NCBI GenBank assembly: GCA_963823245.1
Contig: CAWGKQ010000003.1
Location: forward strand, 230,444 to 294,443
DNA: 64,000 nucleotides
Direction of reading: 5' to 3'
Source of the DNA: JAWVFM01 sp963823245
GTDB taxonomy: Bacteria > Actinomycetota > Thermoleophilia > Solirubrobacterales > 70-9
Shown: positions 47,110 through 55,963 of the stretch, one piece after another
How positions within the stretch are numbered: the first letter of the stretch is position 1
How the letters are laid out: each line of letters opens with the position of its first letter
The notes under the pieces: model-generated
The model's database searches: none
Told to the model about the DNA's origin: nothing
Seen by the model: only the letters and a program-made list of their open reading frames with translations
Made by a program: the position numbers and the translations under genes

Positions 47110-47865
47110 TCACCCGCCCCGCGCCGGGCACTTCGCCGGGTCGGCCTTGACGCAGACGGCCGCGACGTTGGAGGGGATGTCTCCGCCGCGGCGAGCCTGA
47201 AGCTTGCGCGTGCCGGCCGCGGGGAACGTCACCGCGGTGATCCCGGCAGCGTTGGTCGGGTCCGCCCCGTGGCCCACCTCGACGCCCTTGGCGCGGCGAC
47301 GCTTGCCCTTGTCGGTGTAGGAGACGACCTTCACCTGCACCGGCTCTCCGGGCCTGGCGCGAGCGGGCGCCCGAAGCGCGAGCTCGTCCCCTACCGGGAA
47401 TCTCGGAGCGAGGTACCAGAGGACGTCGTCGCCATCGTGGACCTTGAGCTGGTCGCCGCCGACCTGCGCGCCCACGTGGTTTCGCTTCAGGTACCAGAAG
47501 CCGTCGCCGCTCGCGACGTTGCCGCCGATGCCGCAGATGCCGAGGCCGAACGAGAACTGATCGGTGATGGAGAGCGGGCGCAGTGCAGGAGCGTCGGGCA
47601 GCGCGTCGGCGAGCAGGCCGAGCGCCGTGTTATCGGGGACGCCTACCCGGTGGCCGCTTCCGCCCGGAGGCCCGAAGCAGTCGGCGCCGGGGTCGGTCTT
47701 GAGGGCGGCGGGATGGGTCCGCTGGGCGAGGTCGGCGAGGACCTTGCCGCCGGTCGTCTCCACGCGAAGATGTGCCGTGACCTTGGCTCCGGCCACGCAC
47801 GGGATCGCCAGCAGCAGCGCAATCGCGCACGCGACCGCGAGCTTGGGATGTGTGTATGAGTGCAT
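47110..47865 (-). CDS. secreted DUF4430-type protein, first gene of the B12 operon
   Basis: 251 residues with a signal peptide (VACAIALLLAIPCVAGA) and no lipobox. DNTALGLLADALPD, then LGICGIGGNVASGDGFWYLK and HDGDDVLWYLAPRFPVG give the DUF4430 pattern (small helix, Trp/Tyr segment, D-G-D). An Ig-like C-terminal part (EPVQVKVVSYTDKGKRRRAK) follows. It is the first gene after the cobalamin riboswitch and lies 8 bases from the next. Release into the wall space as a soluble binding protein is inferred. Confidence 0.8.
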   Translation of the reverse strand: MHSYTHPKLAVACAIALLLAIPCVAGAKVTAHLRVETTGGKVLADLAQRTHPAALKTDPGADCFGPPGGSGHRVGVPDNTALGLLADALPDAPALRPLSITDQFSFGLGICGIGGNVASGDGFWYLKRNHVGAQVGGDQLKVHDGDDVLWYLAPRFPVGDELALRAPARARPGEPVQVKVVSYTDKGKRRRAKGVEVGHGADPTNAAGITAVTFPAAGTRKLQARRGGDIPSNVAAVCVKADPAKCPARGG

Positions 47866-47894
47866 CAGGCCACCCTTTCCTCGAGGGACTACAT

Positions 47895-48078
47895 GGCTGG
47901 CCGTGGCAGGTCTCCTGGCTTCCGGGACGGGCTTCGCGCCTTCCCGGGACCGCTGTGGCGATCCCAGTGGCCGAGCCGCGCGACAGGCGGCCCATGCGAT
48001 GCCCCTCTACCCGGTCACAGTGGCGGGACCGCGCCGGACTCTCACCGGACTTCCCTTGGCCACTGGCCGTATGTGAGG
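47895..48078 (-). ncRNA. cobalamin (B12) riboswitch
   Basis: On the minus strand the conserved core reads GGGAAGTCCGGTGAGAGTC at about 48058-48040, followed by CGGTCCCGCCACTGT, and near the 3' end the B12 box AGCCAGGAGACCTGCC at 47920-47905. These are the diagnostic blocks of the class I cobalamin riboswitch. It ends about 30 bases upstream of the ATG of the DUF4430 gene at 47865 and should repress the five-gene operon when adenosylcobalamin is plentiful, probably by hiding the ribosome-binding site or terminating. Confidence 0.9.
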
Positions 48079-48089
48079 GAAGTCTAATG

Positions 48090-48146
48090 CCTTGCGGGCG
48101 CCTCTCGGCGCCCTTACATGCTGCTTTCGGGGCTAAAGCCCCTCAG
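48090..48146 (-). repeat. two-hairpin dispersed element, copy 3
   Basis: On the minus strand: GGGGC-ttta-GCCCC, linker CGAAAGCAGCATGTAA, then GGGCGCC-gaga-GGCGCCC followed by gcaagg. It begins 1 base after the stop of the cNMP-binding protein gene and in its sense direction, and precedes the cobalamin riboswitch. Stem 2 differs from copies 1 and 2 by compensating changes. Confidence 0.82.
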
Positions 48147-48147
48147 A

Positions 48148-48534
48148 TCAGCCCCGCTGCGCCTCCACCTTTTCGCGCAGCTGGTCGACCACCTCGGGCA
48201 TCGACTGGCGCATGCGCGAGAGCTCCCAGTGCTCGATCTTGATGAGGCGGATCTCGGAGGTCGAAGTGACCGTGGCGGAGCGCTCCTGCTTTTCGAGGAG
48301 GCCCTGCTCACCGAAGACGTCGCCCCGACCGAGGTCGGCGAGATGCTGGCCTTCGCGCTCCACCTTCGCCGTCCCGTCCGCGATCGCGTAGAAGTGATTG
48401 GAGAAGCCGCCCTCCTTGACGATCACCTTCCCCTCGGGCCACTCCTCGACGGTCGCCCACGGAGCGATCTTGGCGAGCACGTCATCCGGCACTTCCGCGA
48501 AAAGCGGGATCTTCTTCAGCGTCGCTGGGTCCAA
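48148..48534 (-). CDS. cyclic-nucleotide-binding-domain protein
   Basis: 128 residues forming a single cNMP-binding beta-barrel: VLAKIAPWATVEEWPEGKVI, then NHFYAIADGTAKV and the phosphate-binding-like FGEQGLLEKQERSATVTS. The final residues make a helix. No DNA-binding domain or channel is attached, so it is a stand-alone sensor of unknown partner. The two-hairpin repeat follows its stop directly. Confidence 0.88.
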   Translation of the reverse strand: MDPATLKKIPLFAEVPDDVLAKIAPWATVEEWPEGKVIVKEGGFSNHFYAIADGTAKVEREGQHLADLGRGDVFGEQGLLEKQERSATVTSTSEIRLIKIEHWELSRMRQSMPEVVDQLREKVEAQRG

Positions 48535-48596
48535 TGCACCCTCCGGTTCTGGTGTGGGGGCGAGAACCTAACCGATGCCGCGGCCACGCGCGCGGA

Positions 48597-48944
48597 TCAA
48601 CCGCTCGGCGGCTCGGCGCGGTAGGCAATTACCTCGACCCGCTCCAGGGTCACCATCCCGTCGCCGACCATCTCGTCGAGCCGGGGCAGGATCGCCTCGA
48701 TTCGTTCCGCCGTGTCGACGACCTCGATGACGACCGGCAGGTCGTCCGAGAGCCGGAGGATGCGGGCGGTGTGAAGGTGGCTCTTGGCTCCGAACCCCTC
48801 GACGCCGCGGAGCACGGTCGCCCCGGCGAGGCCCTCCTCGCGAAGCATCTCGACGATCGCCTGGTAGAGGGGCTTGCGGCCGTGGCGATCCGATTCTCCG
48901 ATGAAGACGCGAAGCAGCTTCCCCTCACCCTCCATCCGTGACAT
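48597..48944 (-). CDS. DUF190 family protein
   Basis: 115 residues from ATG at 48944. The family core KLLRVFIGESDRHGRKPLYQ and AIVEMLREEGLAGATVLRG, with VEGFGAKSHLHTARIL, is clear. DUF190 proteins are PII-like in fold and usually adjoin crcB fluoride channel genes, as here: it overlaps the downstream-reading stop of crcB by one base. A regulatory role in fluoride resistance is inferred. Confidence 0.9.
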   Translation of the reverse strand: MSRMEGEGKLLRVFIGESDRHGRKPLYQAIVEMLREEGLAGATVLRGVEGFGAKSHLHTARILRLSDDLPVVIEVVDTAERIEAILPRLDEMVGDGMVTLERVEVIAYRAEPPSG

Positions 48945-49315
48945 CAGAGGGCCCTCCCGACCGCGAGGCCGAGCGCGGCCGCAACAAGCCCGATCGCCAC
49001 CATCCCGACCGCGTTCGCGAGCGCAAGGCCGATCGCGCCGTCCTCGGCAAGCTTGACGGTCTCGTAGGCGTAGGTTGAAAAGGTCGTGAAGGCGCCGAGG
49101 AAGCCGATCCCCAGACCCCCCCGCCACGCCGGATGGGGCAGAAGGCGCTCGGTGGTGAGGGCGACGACCACACCGAGAGCGAAGGCCCCGACGACGTTGA
49201 TCACGAGCGTGCCCCACGGGAACTAACCGCGCGTCGACGAGGAGATCCACCCGTCGAGGGCATGCCGGGAAACGGCGCCGGCGGCGCCGAACACCGCCAC
49301 CAAGAGGTAGTTCAC
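48944..49315 (-). pseudogene. crcB: CrcB fluoride channel, interrupted by an in-frame amber codon
   Basis: From GTG at 49315 the frame reads VNYLLVAVFGAAGAVSRHAL, a normal CrcB start, then TAG at 49225-49223 (codon 31), then FPWGTLVINVVGAFALG, the conserved channel segment, on to 48944 in the same frame. The rest (GFLGAFTTFSTYAYE) is intact, with the Phe-box and Gly-Phe-Leu motifs of Fluc channels. Only the amber stops a complete 123-residue protein; initiation at the GTG at 49204 would lose the first helix. Fluc channels export fluoride. Confidence 0.75.
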
Positions 49316-49325
49316 GACGGGCAGC

Positions 49326-49897
49326 CTACGACGCGATCAGCTTCAGCACCGCGCGCTCGATCCGCTCGCGGTCGGCGAAGCCATTCCGCCCGGCGCCGCG
49401 CTTTGCGCGCTCGAGTGCAGCCCGGATCGTCTCGCCCGAGTCGAAGCGGTCGATCACGCGAGGGTCGATGTAGGCGCTTCGGCAGACGGCCGGGGTGTTG
49501 CCCAGGTACTCGGCGACCTCCTCAACCGCCGCGGTGACCGCCCGTTTGCGGCCGGCACGGCTCGTCGCCGTCCCCATCCCGGTAGGCCAGGAGCGCCTGG
49601 TTGCCGCCGCGGCGCCGCTTGAGCGCTCGGAGCGTCGGTAGCACCGACTCGTCGGCCACCGATTGCACGTGGCGCCTGCCGCCCTTCGCGCGGTAGTCGA
49701 AGGTCGCCTCGCCCGCTCGAGCCGAAGGTGGCGCTTGCGGAGGGTGGCGAGGCCGAAGGTCTCGTTCTCGGCCGCGTACCGCTCGCTTCCGATTCGGAGA
49801 TCGCCGCGCCATCGGCCTCGTGATATGAGAAGCCACGGCCGCGGCGCACGCGGCTGATCCCGGGTGACGAGCAGTCGACGCGGCGCAGGCGCGGCAT
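49326..49897 (-). pseudogene. DNA topoisomerase IB remnant with two internal deletions
   Basis: From ATG at 49897 the N-terminus RLRRVDCSSPGISRVRRGRG and FSYHEADGAA match bacterial topoisomerase IB. A large part is then missing, and the sequence resumes as RYAAENETFGLATLRKRHLR, then AKGGRRHVQSVADESVL in another frame. After LLAYRDGDGDEP there is a second gap where the catalytic K-D-F-R-T-W region should be, and the end VAEYLGNTPAVCRSAYIDPR returns in a third frame. Frame changes and lost catalytic segments make it non-functional. Confidence 0.7.
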
Positions 49898-49948
49898 GGC
49901 CGAGCCGCAATACCCCGGTTGCGGAGACCATGAAAAGGCGCCAGTCGT

Positions 49949-50326
49949 CTAAACGCGAGGGAAGCGCATGCGGATCGCCGTGCCCTGAGCCAAGCTCACG
50001 ATCTCGACGCTGCCGGAGATGGCCGTGATCACGGGCAGACCCATTCCGAGCCCAGGCGCATCGGGATGTGGACGCATGCCGACACCGCGGTCGGTGACCT
50101 CGAAGACGCACTCGTTGCCGTCTCGATACGCCCGCAGCGCAATCGTGCCGCGGCTTTCGTCGCGATAGCCGTGAACGAGGGCGTTGGTCACCGCCTCTGA
50201 GGCGGCAAGCGCGATGTCCTCCGGGTCAGCGCCGCAAGCCTCGCCAAAGCGCCGCGCGACCGCGCGCGCGCGGGCGATACTCGCAGGGCTGGCTATCAGC
50301 TCAACCTCTAGCTCATCAGCGACCAT
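49949..50326 (-). CDS. RsbW-like serine/threonine kinase / anti-sigma ATP-binding protein
   Basis: 125 residues. The GHKL ATPase motifs are present: N box in LAASEAVTNALVHGY, G1 in EVTDRGVGM and G2 in GLGMGLPVI. Such small proteins bind sigma factors or phosphorylate anti-anti-sigma proteins in stress responses. No partner gene lies next to it. It ends in MRFPRV at 49949. Confidence 0.86.
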   Translation of the reverse strand: MVADELEVELIASPASIARARAVARRFGEACGADPEDIALAASEAVTNALVHGYRDESRGTIALRAYRDGNECVFEVTDRGVGMRPHPDAPGLGMGLPVITAISGSVEIVSLAQGTAIRMRFPRV

Positions 50327-50453
50327 TGGAACTCCCTAGCGGGTCTTCGGTCGACGCCACCACACCGGTTGCGCCACTCGCTGACCCTTACAGAAGGCGG
50401 GTACCCGCTGCCGGGTACCTCTAACAGGGCGAGCCGGTCGCCTACTTCGCGTT

Positions 50454-52937
50454 CAGCCGTGCTTGTTGAACGAGATCACCTGCTGGATCCCGCTCGGGCG
50501 GTTCGTGTAGCGCATCGTCGTCGGGAGGATCCCCGGCGCGAACTTGATCCGCTCCGCGGTCGCGCTCGCGCGCCACTTCTCCGGGTTCGACGTGTTCTGG
50601 GACTTCGTCTCGGCCTTCCCGGCCGACTTGATCGCCGCCCAGACCGAGTCCTGGCACTTCTTCAGGTTGCCGTTGCCGCAGTAGTCGTTCGCGAACGGGT
50701 CCGGCTGCTTGATGCCCGAGGAGCCGCTTGATGTCGCGATCGAAGTACTGGTACCAGCCGCTGTACTGGCCGCCGGGCGGCGCGTCGAAGCGCGAGAACA
50801 GCGAGCTCAGCTCGTCGAGCTGGCTGACCGAGCTGCGGCTTCATGAACGCGTCGGCGATCTTCGGCCAGGCGGCGTCCATCACGGCCGCCCCGGGATCGT
50901 CGATCTTGCCGTCGAGGTTCTTGTCGAGACGGCTCGAGCCGTGCTTCCTCCAGGCCCCGAGCACGTCCAGCATCTGCGCCGCCTGCTTGTTCGGCGCCTT
51001 CGAGCCCTTCAGGAGCTTCTGCAGCAGCGGCGTCGTATCGACGGAGCGGACGTCCTGGGTCGCCGCCTCGTTCATCGCCGAGGTGACCGACGGCCAGCGA
51101 CCACTTGCCCTTCTTGTCCTTCTGCTGCTTGAGGTTCTTGTTCAGCAGGTCCACGCGCGCGGCGGACCCGTTGCCGCCCGAACGCGTCATCGGCGGCGCC
51201 GAAGCCGTGGGCGCTGATGTTGTTCCAGTTGACCATCGTTCCCTTGACAGGCGTCTTCTGCGGGTCGATGCCCTGGATGTGCCCCTTCGCCGGCAGGAAG
51301 CCCGTCCACTCGTACTGGCCCGTGCCGACGGTCGGCAGGCTCGGATCGAGCCCGGCGGGCCGGATCGGCAGCAGGCCGGCGCCGAACATGCGCGACGTTG
51401 CTTGGAGTCCATGTAGAAGGAGTTGAAGGTCTGCGGGGTGAGTGCCGCGGCCGCCTGAGAAGGACTTCGCGCTGTTCACCTGCCCGTTCGAAAGGCGGCG
51501 GTTGTAGAGCAGGTCGAGCGAGTCCTTGCCGAAGCTCGAGCGCTTCGACGAGATCGCGATCTTCGTGCCCTTGGCCGTCGCGTAGCCGATCACGGGGCCG
51601 TGCACGGTGGTCTTGAAGGTCACGGCCTTGCCGTCGAGCGTGCCGGCGTCGACCGTGCCCATCGGCGTGCAGGTGCCCGTTGTAGAGGTACATGGTGTCG
51701 CTGCCGCCGCAGAGCGTCTCCGCGTACTGGTCGATGACGTCGCTTCCGGCCGACGTGAGCGTCGACGCGAAGTCCTTGCCGCGGCCGATCAGTAGGTAGC
51801 CGGGGAACGGCACCGAGGTCGCGCCCCGCCACTTGAGGTCGGCGGCGTGCATGTCGATCTCGTAGGTGAAGCCGGGGTAGAAGTAGCCGATCTGCGGGCC
51901 GCCGACGAGTAGCGGGTGGCCGGTGCTCGAGTACTTCTTCTCGATCATCAGCTCGTTGCTCGCCTGGGGTCGCTCGGCGCGGCTTCGACGCGACGCCGCT
52001 GACCTTCGCGGCCGGCGCCGTGCGTGTAGCTCCCTGGGTCGAGCACGACGCTGCCCTTGGCGCCCGGCTTGTTCGGGGCGATGCTCGTAGGGGAACCTGC
52101 CGTCGACCGTCGTCGGGCTGCCGTCGTTGGTGTGCTGCCGCAGGTCGTTGAAGACGCTGTAGCCCTCGTTCGTGCCGAGGCGCTTCTCGAGCCCGCCGAG
52201 GAACTGCGAGCGGCGCGCCTCGTCGCCGCCGCCCTCGCCGACGAACTGGTCCTTCAAGGCGTTGAGGGCGAAGATGTCGGTGTCGGTGAAGTGCGGGGTG
52301 CTCGGGGCTGTTGGCGTCGATGTAGTCGTTCATGCCCTGGACGAAGGTGTCGATGTCGTGCACGCACGGCCGCGCCCTCCGCGCCTGCGTTCAGAAGCAC
52401 CTGGCGCTGCTGGTGGACCGTGTCGATCGTCTGCTGGCTCGGCGTGAAGGTCTTGAGGCCGGCGATCAGGCTGACGGCGTCGAGCCCCGGGACGTCGATC
52501 GCGGCCACATAGGCGTCGTTGCGGGCGAGGCCCAGGAGCAGGCCGCGATCCTCGACGGCGATCCAGCCCGCGGCCCAGACGCCACCGTCGTGGGTCGTCG
52601 CGTTGACGTGGGGAACGTCGTACTTGTCGCGCGTGATCGTGACGCCCGGATACGGGACGGTCTCGGTCGGTGCCGGGGCCGGAGGTGTCGATGCCGAACT
52701 TCTCGGACTTGAAGTACTTGGTGAGGTCCTTGTCCTTGACGTTGTCGAAGAGCGGCGTCAGGCCGTCGTACATCTTCGCCTGGGTGTCGGCGCCGGGCGG
52801 CGGGGTCAGAGACCCGAACTGCCCCGACGGGAATGATGTTGAGCGCAGTCTGCGCGTCCTCCGTGATCCCCGCGCTCGCCGCCGGAGCGAATGCAAGCGC
52901 CGCCAGCGGCCACCATTCCCGTCACGAACCGCCGCAT
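50454..52937 (-). pseudogene. penicillin acylase family protein with many frameshifts
   Basis: The ATG at 52937 opens MRRFVTGMVAAGGA, a signal peptide, and pieces of one Ntn-hydrolase run to a TGA at 50454. Recognisable parts are SNELMIEKKYSSTGHPLLVG, then SVPFPGYLLIGRGKDFASTL and KTTVHGPVIGYATAKGTKIA, ending TMRYTNRPSGIQQVISFNKH. SN at the start of the beta-chain marks the autoprocessing serine. At least ten one-base frame changes are needed for about 828 residues. These enzymes hydrolyse amides such as acyl-homoserine lactones or beta-lactams outside the cytosol. High indel density suggests decay or poor consensus. Confidence 0.78.
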
Positions 52938-52999
52938 CAACTCTCCTCTCCTCGCCAATCTGTCGGCCGTCCTTGGCCGCTCCCTGGCCTGAGAACCTA

Positions 53000-53390
53000 T
53001 CAGGACGAGGCTTCCACGCGGCCTCGGACCCGCCCGCCGAGCGACCCGAGAAGCGTGCCGAAGAACGCCGTCGCAACGACGAGCAGGACGTGCGGGTCGG
53101 GCAGCTTCACGGTCTCGTGGGCGCCGTCGATCGCGTGGCCGAGCAGGATCGAGGAGCCGAAGAGGGTGCCGCCGACGACGCCGCGGACAGCACCGCCGCG
53201 CCACCCCGCATGTTCGAAGCCGGCGAGGAACCCGCCCGCGACCGACAACGCACTCGCGATCACGTACGCGGCGCTCGAGTGGCCGAGCAAGATCCCGCAG
53301 AGGACGACCGAAGATGATCGGCCCGCCGACGACGAGGAAGCCCTGGATCACCGGGTGACGATCGGAGAGCAGGGGGATCAGGCGCCGCAC
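53000..53390 (-). CDS. small membrane protein, one frameshift, function unknown
   Basis: Start at 53390 (MRRLIPLLSDRHPVIQGFLV), frame change near 53305, then LGHSSAAYVIASALSVAGGF and a C-terminus RGRVEASS at 53000. Three to four helices are predicted: VIQGFLVVGGPIIFG, YVIASALSVAGGFLAG, GGAVRGVVGGTLFGSSILLG and VLLVVATAFFGTLLGS. The repaired length is about 128 residues. No family recognised. Confidence 0.6.
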
Positions 53391-53442
53391 GGGGCGACTC
53401 TATGGCCTGTAACGCCCGTGCACCGAGGGAGACCACGGAAGA

Positions 53443-53862
53443 GTGAGCCTTCCCTTCGCCGGTCGACTCGTCTCCGGAGCGGTGTTCGTCGTCTTCGGCG
53501 CCGGCAAGTTCGTGAACCACGGGGCCGAGGTCGACTCGTTCAGCACCTACGGCCTCCCCTCGCCCGACGCGTTCGTCTACGCGATCGGGACGCTGGAGAT
53601 CGTCGGCGGGGCGCTGCTGATCATCGGTCTCGCGACCCGCGCCGCCGCGCTCGTGATGGCGGGGAACATGGTCGGCGCCATCGCCGTCTCCGGGATCGGC
53701 CAGGGCGAGGTCGTCAGCCTCACGCTGGCTCCGTTCCAGCTCTGCGTGATGCTCTACCTGCTCGCCGCCGGGCCGGGGCGGCCGAGCCTCGACCTCAGGC
53801 GGTCCCGGGAGCCGGAGCGCCCTTCTTCCGGCGAACGGCAGACTCGAGCTCAGCCGCGGTGA
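53443..53862 (+). CDS. DoxX family membrane protein
   Basis: 139 residues from GTG at 53443. Four helices are expected: GRLVSGAVFVVFGAGKFVN with the conserved G-K-F, FVYAIGTLEIVGGALLIIGL, AAALVMAGNMVGAIAVS and LAPFQLCVMLYLLAAG. The polar C-terminus overlaps the convergent gene by 68 bases. DoxX-like proteins take part in quinone-linked or redox membrane chemistry; the exact role is unknown. Confidence 0.82.
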   Translation: MSLPFAGRLVSGAVFVVFGAGKFVNHGAEVDSFSTYGLPSPDAFVYAIGTLEIVGGALLIIGLATRAAALVMAGNMVGAIAVSGIGQGEVVSLTLAPFQLCVMLYLLAAGPGRPSLDLRRSREPERPSSGERQTRAQPR

Positions 53863-54637
53863 AGCCGCCGACTGGCTCGCCGCCGGTCGCGTAGCGGTAG
53901 AGCGCGACGCCGAAGATCCCCGAGAGCGCCTTCGAGATCAGGAGCGCGATCGCGCCGACGATCGCGCCGACGATCACGAGCAGCGCGCCGCCGAAGCCGC
54001 TTGACGACCACAGTGCGATTCCGGCGACGATCAGGAGTCCGGCGGGCAGGATCCCGAGCAGGAGCACCAGGCCGCCGATCGCGAGGTTGCCGGTGAGCTG
54101 CTGGCCCCACTTGGAGCGGAAGATCCCGGCCGAGCGCTTGAACGTGTCGATGGGGCCCGTGCCCTCGATCGCGATCACCGGGACCGCGAGGAACGTGAGC
54201 AACGACCAGCCGATGTCGAGCAGCCGGCCGAGGATCTGCCCGACGATTCCCTGCTCCTCGAGGATGCTCAGGATCACGCCGACGACGGTCGACAGCGCGG
54301 CCCAGCCGGCGATGGCCCCGAATCGGCTTCGCGCGACGTCGAGGCCGTCGCCGACCGTGGGCTGCTGGCCGCGGAAGATCATGTCCGCGGCGGCGGCAAG
54401 GGCGACGCTGAAGTAGAAGCCGATGACGGCGAGGATGTAGAAGCCGATGATCGCCAGCGCGATCCCCCCGGCCTGGCTCCCCTTTTCGATCAGGTAGAGC
54501 CCGGGCCCGATGACGATGATCCCCATCAGGATCGTCGCAACGGCCCCGTAGAGCGGGAACCGGATCAGCGTCCTGTTCCCCTCGAGCACCGCCCAGCTCT
54601 TCTTGGTCAGCGCCCACCCTGCTCTGATGCGGCCCAT
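53795..54637 (-). CDS. DUF6159-type multi-pass membrane protein
   Basis: 280 residues. It opens MGRIRAGWALTKKSWAVLEG, followed by several long hydrophobic helices (LIRFPLYGAVATILMGIIVI, IGFYILAVIGFYFSVALAA, LVLLLGILPAGLLIVAGIAL) and ends with FGVALYRYATGGEPVGG. The N-terminal and C-terminal segments are those of a conserved actinobacterial membrane family. Function unknown. Confidence 0.8.
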   Translation of the reverse strand: MGRIRAGWALTKKSWAVLEGNRTLIRFPLYGAVATILMGIIVIGPGLYLIEKGSQAGGIALAIIGFYILAVIGFYFSVALAAAADMIFRGQQPTVGDGLDVARSRFGAIAGWAALSTVVGVILSILEEQGIVGQILGRLLDIGWSLLTFLAVPVIAIEGTGPIDTFKRSAGIFRSKWGQQLTGNLAIGGLVLLLGILPAGLLIVAGIALWSSSGFGGALLVIVGAIVGAIALLISKALSGIFGVALYRYATGGEPVGGFTAAELESAVRRKKGAPAPGTA

Positions 54638-54667
54638 GCCACTCCTTCGATCGTTCGGCGGGCGGGA

Positions 54668-55963
54668 TTATGCCCGGTCGTGCGGCCGCGATAGAGATCT
54701 CTCGGAGGCCTTCCCGACCTCCTCGATCTCCGTCGCCGACGCCGCGAGCCCGTCCTCGTGCGCGAACGCGTCCGCCATGTGTACCGCACCGGCGGCCAGG
54801 GAGTCGTCGCTCAAGGCGCCCGCTATGACATCCCGAAGCTTCGCGGCCGAGGCATTCCGACCCACCCGCACCCCGGCGCCCGCGACCACGACGCGCGCAG
54901 CGTTGTCGTTCTGGTCGCGGCCGTCTGGCGCGCAGACGAGCGGCACACCCGCGGCGAGGGCGGCGTGCACCGTCCCGAGGCCGGCGTGGGTCACGACGAG
55001 GTCCGCCTCGGGCAATACCGAGGCGTGGGGGACGAACTCGCGAACCTCCACGTTCGCCGGCACCGGGAAGCCGGAGAGGTCGAGCGCCGGGCCGGTGGTC
55101 ACGAGCCCCCGGACCGGCAGCTGGCCCAGCGCCGCCAGCGTGGCCTCTCCCAGGCTGCGCTGATCCTGAAAGGTGGTGCTGAAGCTGGCGAGCACCAGCG
55201 GACGCGGATCGTCGGCCGGCCATGGCGACTCCCAATCCCCTGGCCCAGGGGGCTCCAGAACCGGCCCGGTGTAGCGGACGTTTGCCGGCAGGTGGGCTGT
55301 CGAGGCGAAGTCGAACTCGGGGCTCGTGAGGACGAGCGCGGCGTCCGGGCGTAGGAATTGATCGAAGACCTCGTCGACGGGCTCGAGCCCGAGCTCGCGG
55401 CGCGCCGCGTTGAGCGGCCGCAACCCGGGAGCGAACGCTCGCCTCAGGCCCCAGGTGATGACGGCGTCACGCGCCGCCGCGAGGCGGCCGCGAGCGGGCA
55501 TGAGCCCTTGCCCAAACGGCGGGACCCCGGGGACGGGAAGCGGGTAGACCGTGTGCACGAGCTCCACGCTGGGAACGCCGGCGGCCTCGGCACCCACGCC
55601 AGCCCCCACGACGAGGTAGTCGAAGACGATCACGTCGGGCTGGTGCCGGCTCGCCTCCGCGACGACGTCACGGGCGAACTCGAGCACCGGCCCGAACATG
55701 AGGTTGTCGCGCGTTCGCGCGAACGCCCCGATCGGCGTCCGGGCCTCCCAGTCGCGGATCATGTCGGTCTCGGGTCGACTCGCGTCGGCGTCGGGCGCGT
55801 ATTCGAAGGACGCGAACGTCGCACCCGTCGCCTCGGCGCGGGCACGCTGGCAGCGGTGCCCGAGCACCCGGACATCGTGACCGCGCCCCGCGAGTGCGCG
55901 AACGATCGGGAGCTGAATGCCGACGTTGCCCCCACCATCGAACATGACGTGTAGGACCCTCAC
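54668..55963 (-). CDS. glycosyltransferase of the MGT/UGT type (GT1)
   Basis: 431 residues from GTG at 55963, which overlaps the stop of the LLM gene (GTGA). The start VRVLHVMFDGGGNVGIQLPI and the C-terminal nucleotide-sugar site VREFVPHASVLPEADLVVTH with GLGTVHAALAAGVPLVCAP are diagnostic of macrolide/flavonoid-type glycosyltransferases. The acceptor is unknown; natural-product or xenobiotic detoxification is usual. It is cotranslated with the LLM oxidoreductase gene. Confidence 0.9.
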   Translation of the reverse strand: MRVLHVMFDGGGNVGIQLPIVRALAGRGHDVRVLGHRCQRARAEATGATFASFEYAPDADASRPETDMIRDWEARTPIGAFARTRDNLMFGPVLEFARDVVAEASRHQPDVIVFDYLVVGAGVGAEAAGVPSVELVHTVYPLPVPGVPPFGQGLMPARGRLAAARDAVITWGLRRAFAPGLRPLNAARRELGLEPVDEVFDQFLRPDAALVLTSPEFDFASTAHLPANVRYTGPVLEPPGPGDWESPWPADDPRPLVLASFSTTFQDQRSLGEATLAALGQLPVRGLVTTGPALDLSGFPVPANVEVREFVPHASVLPEADLVVTHAGLGTVHAALAAGVPLVCAPDGRDQNDNAARVVVAGAGVRVGRNASAAKLRDVIAGALSDDSLAAGAVHMADAFAHEDGLAASATEIEEVGKASERSLSRPHDRA

